From positions 1-64,000 of the forward strand of contig JAEYQK010000002.1 of assembly GCA_023410055.1 (NCBI GenBank): a stretch of DNA of 64,000 nt, given 5' to 3'. Below are positions 60,442 through 64,000 of this stretch, in pieces. Source of the DNA: Acidobacteriota bacterium. Lineage in GTDB: Bacteria > Acidobacteriota > Terriglobia > Terriglobales > Acidobacteriaceae. The translations under genes were made by a program, and so were the position numbers. The first letter of the stretch is position 1, and every line of letters begins with the position of its first letter. The notes beneath the pieces are model-generated. The model searched no databases, was not told the DNA's origin, and saw only the letters and a program-made list of their open reading frames with translations.

Positions 60442-61886
60442 TCGCGCGTTCGTAACCCGGCCGTCCATCTTGCCTTGTCAAATCGAGGCACACGCCAGCG
60501 AGACTCGGACAAAACGACTTTGGCTCTAGACTTACTTCTGGAGATTGCCGCCATGCAGAGCCCGCTGGTCAGCACCATGAATCCCAGATTCGTGGGCTGC
60601 TGAATGGCTTCTGTGACTAAGCTCAGGCAAGCCGTACCCGCGAGCAGCATCGGCAACATTTTTCCACTCCTTGCAGCCAATACGGAGTGAGCGCCCAAAC
60701 TGAAAGCCAGCCAAACGCGATACGCGAGAAAGAAGGAGCCCAGCAATACACCAGCTTCCAATATATTACGGGCCCACTCGCCTTCCGCGAGCACGAAGTG
60801 AACATGTCCGCTCGTGAGTTGAGCGCCAACATTGGTTCCAAGGCCGATACCCTGGCCCAAAAGCGTCAACTGGGGTAATGCTTCGAGGGGGTCGGTGAAG
60901 GTGCTCAGAAATCGTAGCAAGATCCCTTGCTCAACGCCGCCGGAAGCAGCGTTTGCAGTATTCCAGCGCGCAGCGAACACAGCCATACCTTCCCGGAAGA
61001 AAGAGAAGAAGGGGAGCGTGAATGCGGCCGCTGTAAGGGCACTAGTGAGACGCAGGAAGCCTCGCATGCGCGTCGGATGCATGAGAGCAAATACGACACT
61101 GACAGCAAAAACCAGAGCGCAGCTCAGAACCAAGGTTCGATTGCCGGACAAAGGTTGCACTGCCAGCAAACTAAAGACCGCTGCCCAAAGCAGCCAGCGA
61201 GGGTAAGTTCTATTCTTTTCTGCGAATCCAAAGATGACAAACACCGTTGCCAGCGCGAAGAAGTGCGCGGAACCTGTAGCGAAGCTGAAAGTGCCTGCAG
61301 GCCGTATTTTGCCCATAGCCGACTGAATCTGGTATCCCTCCCCGCCAGCAGTTGCGTTGATCCAGCTACCAGGAGAGGACAAAAACTGAATCCCCATCAA
61401 CACGGCCATTGGCGGAGTCAGCAGCAGAATCGATTTTCCCAATTTGACGACATCGTCATAATCGAAAACGCAAGGCAGCACGAAAATTAGGGGCAGATGG
61501 AGGAAATCGGTGCGTAGACCATATGTCACCACCACTGTCCCGCCCCCAATGCCATTCATGATTTGCACTAGTCCTAGGAGTCCGAACCAGATCAGCAAGA
61601 CGAAGTAGGCCACGACAGATCTGGTGACTGGGAATCGCCTGCAACGGATCGCCTGCACGTAAATAAGTAGAACGACTGGATCACGGACGATCAGCAGCGG
61701 GGCACTGAGTGATGGCAGAGCCCATTTCCGTAGTGCCCCTTCGAACATGAGCAGACCGACATACAACCAGATTAGTCGCCTGAGTAGAACAAGATCGCCG
61801 CCAGCCGGCCGGAAAAAGGGCCCTTGCCAACCTCGGTGGTTGACTGATGTTGCAGTCCGGCAATGAATTCTTGACACAGAGTTCAA
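60438..61886 (-). CDS. O-antigen polymerase/ligase-like membrane protein
   Basis: A 482-aa protein with about ten hydrophobic segments (LIWLYVGLLMFEGALRKWAL; VVAYFVLLIWFGLLGLVQI as spans). The long external loop includes LLGQGIGLGTNVGAQLTSG and EGEWARNILEAGVLLGSFF, which resemble the Wzy_C region of bacterial O-antigen polymerases. It is the polymerase candidate of operon 3. TTG start at 61886 with AGGTG seven bases upstream. The gene order Wzy, GT4, Wzx, GT2 is typical for a repeat-unit locus. Confidence 0.78.
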   Translation of the reverse strand: MNSVSRIHCRTATSVNHRGWQGPFFRPAGGDLVLLRRLIWLYVGLLMFEGALRKWALPSLSAPLLIVRDPVVLLIYVQAIRCRRFPVTRSVVAYFVLLIWFGLLGLVQIMNGIGGGTVVVTYGLRTDFLHLPLIFVLPCVFDYDDVVKLGKSILLLTPPMAVLMGIQFLSSPGSWINATAGGEGYQIQSAMGKIRPAGTFSFATGSAHFFALATVFVIFGFAEKNRTYPRWLLWAAVFSLLAVQPLSGNRTLVLSCALVFAVSVVFALMHPTRMRGFLRLTSALTAAAFTLPFFSFFREGMAVFAARWNTANAASGGVEQGILLRFLSTFTDPLEALPQLTLLGQGIGLGTNVGAQLTSGHVHFVLAEGEWARNILEAGVLLGSFFLAYRVWLAFSLGAHSVLAARSGKMLPMLLAGTACLSLVTEAIQQPTNLGFMVLTSGLCMAAISRSKSRAKVVLSESRWRVPRFDKARWTAGLRTRE

Positions 61887-61888
61887 GT

Positions 61889-63157
61889 CTACGCACCTAC
61901 AATGTGGCGCAACTTAGCAACAACTTGAGCCCGGTAAGCATGCCATGAAAGATGTGCCGCCTTAGCCATCGCGGCTTGGCTCATCGTCCACAGCAGCTCA
62001 GGGTTATGCATCAAGAGTTCAAGCTTCGCGGTGATTGCTTCTGCAGAGCGTATCGGAACAATAAATCCGTCTTCACCGTCATTGACAATATCGGGCCCGG
62101 CCGTGTTCGGTGTCGTAATCACGGGCAAGCCTTGAGACATTGCCTCTAGCAGAACCAGTCCAAAGCCCTCAAAAAGAGACGGAAACACAAGAACATCGTG
62201 TAGTCGCATCTCTTCTATAACCTTGCTGTGGGAAGCAGTAGGTATCCATCTATGACGTCGCAGCGCCTGCTCGAGCGGACGACACTGCCCGACTTTTGCG
62301 CCAAGGAGTGTGAGGCTAACATGAGCACCAAGGCGCTCGATGGCCTCTAGTAGATAACTAAGTCCCTTCCTTTGAGAGAGCGCCCCTACGAAAATTACGC
62401 GAAGTTTGCTTCTATGCAATGGACCGGGTCGATTGCCATCCCAAGGAGTAGGCGCTCCGTAAGGGATAACGCTAACAGGAGCGCGGAGACAATGCGCCGC
62501 ACTCAATGTATGCAGAACGAAGTTGCTCGGCACTATCACGTGATCCGAAAGCTCGATCTCTTCGTCTTTGCGCTGCAGTTTCTCGTCGCTGTCCGCGTTT
62601 CCGGGCAGAGTCTGTGACCACTCAGGCTTCAGGCAGGACTCCTCTTCCAACAGCAGACGCCCCGCACGCCAGTATCCGATGGGCAACTCGTATACGGTTT
62701 TAATGCCCTGCTGTCTTGCGATTCGAAAAGTCGCCCGTGCGCCATCCTCATATGCATACACCGCCTTGACGCCCCGAGCCGTACGCAAGCGCGCAGCTAC
62801 AGTCCTGTCTATTTGGCGGTAAACGGCGTCTACCGAGAAAAGTCCTGTCTCGTGTTTTGTGAGCGTCGTCAGCTTAAGCCGGCTCGCCAGGAGTCGCGCG
62901 GCATCGAGACAGGGAGAGGTGTAGATCCGGGCGCGACCAATATCTGCAAAACTGCGTCGGCCTAGCTCCGAACGGATACTACGGGGAAGAACCCAATTCA
63001 CACGGCTATCCCGATCCCATTTCAAAGATGTAACGAATTCCCGGAGCAAACCTGCTTCCCCGAGGGCCTGGACGGTCTGACGGACATTAGCGTTTCCGGT
63101 CGGGTGAGAGAGAACAATCACCTTAGGGTTGAGATCGGCCTTATCAATGAGGCTCAC
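61889..63157 (-). CDS. Glycosyltransferase family 4
   Basis: About 422 aa from GTG at 63157, which overlaps the preceding stop by four bases (GTGA); the frame is open upstream but inside the neighbour. KVIVLSHPTGNANVRQTVQA at the N-terminus, then VIFVGALSQRKGLSYLLEAI, LTLLGAKVGQ, and LFEGFGLVLLEAMSQGLP (E-x7-E). Predicted role is a sugar transfer in operon 3; the N-terminal acceptor domain is distinct from the other GT4s here. Confidence 0.88.
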   Translation of the reverse strand: MSLIDKADLNPKVIVLSHPTGNANVRQTVQALGEAGLLREFVTSLKWDRDSRVNWVLPRSIRSELGRRSFADIGRARIYTSPCLDAARLLASRLKLTTLTKHETGLFSVDAVYRQIDRTVAARLRTARGVKAVYAYEDGARATFRIARQQGIKTVYELPIGYWRAGRLLLEEESCLKPEWSQTLPGNADSDEKLQRKDEEIELSDHVIVPSNFVLHTLSAAHCLRAPVSVIPYGAPTPWDGNRPGPLHRSKLRVIFVGALSQRKGLSYLLEAIERLGAHVSLTLLGAKVGQCRPLEQALRRHRWIPTASHSKVIEEMRLHDVLVFPSLFEGFGLVLLEAMSQGLPVITTPNTAGPDIVNDGEDGFIVPIRSAEAITAKLELLMHNPELLWTMSQAAMAKAAHLSWHAYRAQVVAKLRHIVGA

Positions 63158-64000
63158 CGGGATTGTCCTTTCATTATTGAGAGATATTTCTCGGCCACCG
63201 TAGCTCGTGTGAATTTCGATAAATGTTGAGCCGCTTGGTGCCGATATTGAGACAGCTTTTCCGGATGAGTCAGTAAGGTCTTGAGGCACGTAGCGAGGGC
63301 CGCGGCGTCGCCATTCACGAAGGTGATTCCACAAGCACCAATCGCGTCGATCAAGCCGCCGCGTTCAGAACCAACTAGCACGCAACCGCAGGCAATGCCT
63401 TCCAGCGCCACAATTCCGAACGGCTCTTCGTAAGTGGACGGTACGACTTGAATACTGTGCCTATTAAGCTCACGAACGAGGTCCATACCTTGCCTAACGC
63501 CGGCCCACGTAATCTGCGCGTCTATCTCAAGCTCTTTCGCAAGAGCCCTGAGCTTCGCCGCTTCGGGGCCATCGCCGATGATTGTTAACCGGGGGACGAG
63601 ACCTTCTCCTTTCATCTTTCGAATAGCCCGAAGCAGCACGTCCACGCCTTTTTCCGTCACTAGGCGGCCGACGAAAACCAGGTCGCCGTCCCGACGCTCG
63701 TCCGGTAGGCGGCGAAACAGATCGTCGCGATAGCAATTCGGCACAACTAGGCTTGCCCCTATCTTGGTGGCCGCGTCGCGACTGACGCCCACCTTTATCG
63801 CGAAGTTTGCGAGGAGTCTCTTCAGCCGGCCGGTTGCGGTGCGTGTTACGGATCCTTGGTTAATAACCACCCACCGTCGCCGCGCCACTACAAGAGGCCA
63901 AGCCGACCGAACATTGATATTGTTGTGCAAGAAAACGTCACACCAACGCACGAGGCGCAGCAAGAGCCCCATACCCGGCTGCCGCACCACTCGGTATGGG
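63154..64000 (-). CDS. Glycosyltransferase family 4, C-terminal part (5' end outside window)
   Basis: The frame is open through the right edge; about 280 residues are seen. Donor-domain motifs: LVFVGRLVTEKGVDVLLRAI, LTIIGDGPEAAKL, ITWAGVRQGMDL, and TYEEPFGIVALEGIACGCV (E-x7-E). It is coupled to the next gene by a GTGA overlap. Operon 3 therefore extends beyond the window. Confidence 0.88.
   Translation of the reverse strand, partial: PYRVVRQPGMGLLLRLVRWCDVFLHNNINVRSAWPLVVARRRWVVINQGSVTRTATGRLKRLLANFAIKVGVSRDAATKIGASLVVPNCYRDDLFRRLPDERRDGDLVFVGRLVTEKGVDVLLRAIRKMKGEGLVPRLTIIGDGPEAAKLRALAKELEIDAQITWAGVRQGMDLVRELNRHSIQVVPSTYEEPFGIVALEGIACGCVLVGSERGGLIDAIGACGITFVNGDAAALATCLKTLLTHPEKLSQYRHQAAQHLSKFTRATVAEKYLSIMKGQSR

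Noticed and set aside
1..64000. CRISPR arrays, tRNA or rRNA genes, complete insertion sequences
   Set aside because: Looked for regularly spaced repeats, cloverleaf-like stretches and transposase ORFs; none seen. The only mobile-element trace is the integrase fragment at 22562.

Overview
The window is almost entirely a surface-polysaccharide (exopolysaccharide/capsule) super-locus from a Gram-negative bacterium. It contains outer-membrane export proteins (Wza, Wzi), lipoprotein and Sec signals, and no ABC-type Wzm/Wzt exporter. An Acidobacteriota origin (class Terriglobia or a relative) is my best inference. It rests on the N-terminal HTH plus TPR-like protein at 18.85 kb, the FecR-like exported proteins, frequent TTG/GTG starts and moderately high GC. 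No rRNA, tRNA or CRISPR array was seen.

Layout. (1) 1-663, plus strand: the 3' end of a secreted glycoside hydrolase. (2) 669-18213, minus strand, 'operon 1': TetR regulator, Wza/SLBB export protein, PAP2-Wzi fusion, kinase-less Wzz-type protein, small membrane protein, Wzx, GT2, O-antigen ligase/polymerase, GT4, a propeller-type lipoprotein, GT4, and a GT4-GT26 fusion. (3) 18.2-25 kb, a mostly plus-strand regulatory and junction zone: divergent promoter region, HTH-TPR protein, NusG/RfaH-like antiterminator, VanZ-like protein, single REC-domain protein, a remnant of a tyrosine recombinase, an acyltransferase, and low-coding DNA. (4) 24995 to about 41560, minus strand, 'operon 2': a broken NusG paralogue, TetR, FecR-like protein, Wzc (BY-kinase), Wza, Wzx, GT4, a small ORF, Wzy, GT4, a GT4-phosphoglycosyltransferase fusion, and a PglD/PglE/PglF-like trio for a 2,4-diamino-trideoxy sugar. 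(5) 41.6-44.6 kb, a low-coding zone with one secreted protein, one broken secreted-protein gene and an intrinsic terminator. (6) 44642-64000, minus strand, 'operon 3', running off the right edge: GT4s, Wzy, Wzx, GT2s, a GT8-like protein, methyltransferases, and a GDP-fucose/colanic-acid-like block (Gmd, Fcl, WcaI, WcaF).

How it fits together. There are three flippase/polymerase pairs but only two sets of export and chain-length genes in view, so at least two and perhaps three Wzy-dependent polysaccharides are made. Each of operons 1 and 2 is headed by a TetR gene. A nearly identical 23-base element (22 of 23 positions) lies upstream of both, inside the presumed 5' leaders. In operon 1 this element forms one arm of a perfect 10-bp inverted repeat. 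Operon 2 carries a NusG-like gene with a stop codon and a frameshift, whereas the copy at 20.2 kb is intact and has its own strong leader hairpin. I infer a trans-acting, leader-dependent processive antitermination circuit in which one surviving NusG paralogue may serve more than one polysaccharide operon. This is the most interesting candidate system in the window and is inference, not demonstration.
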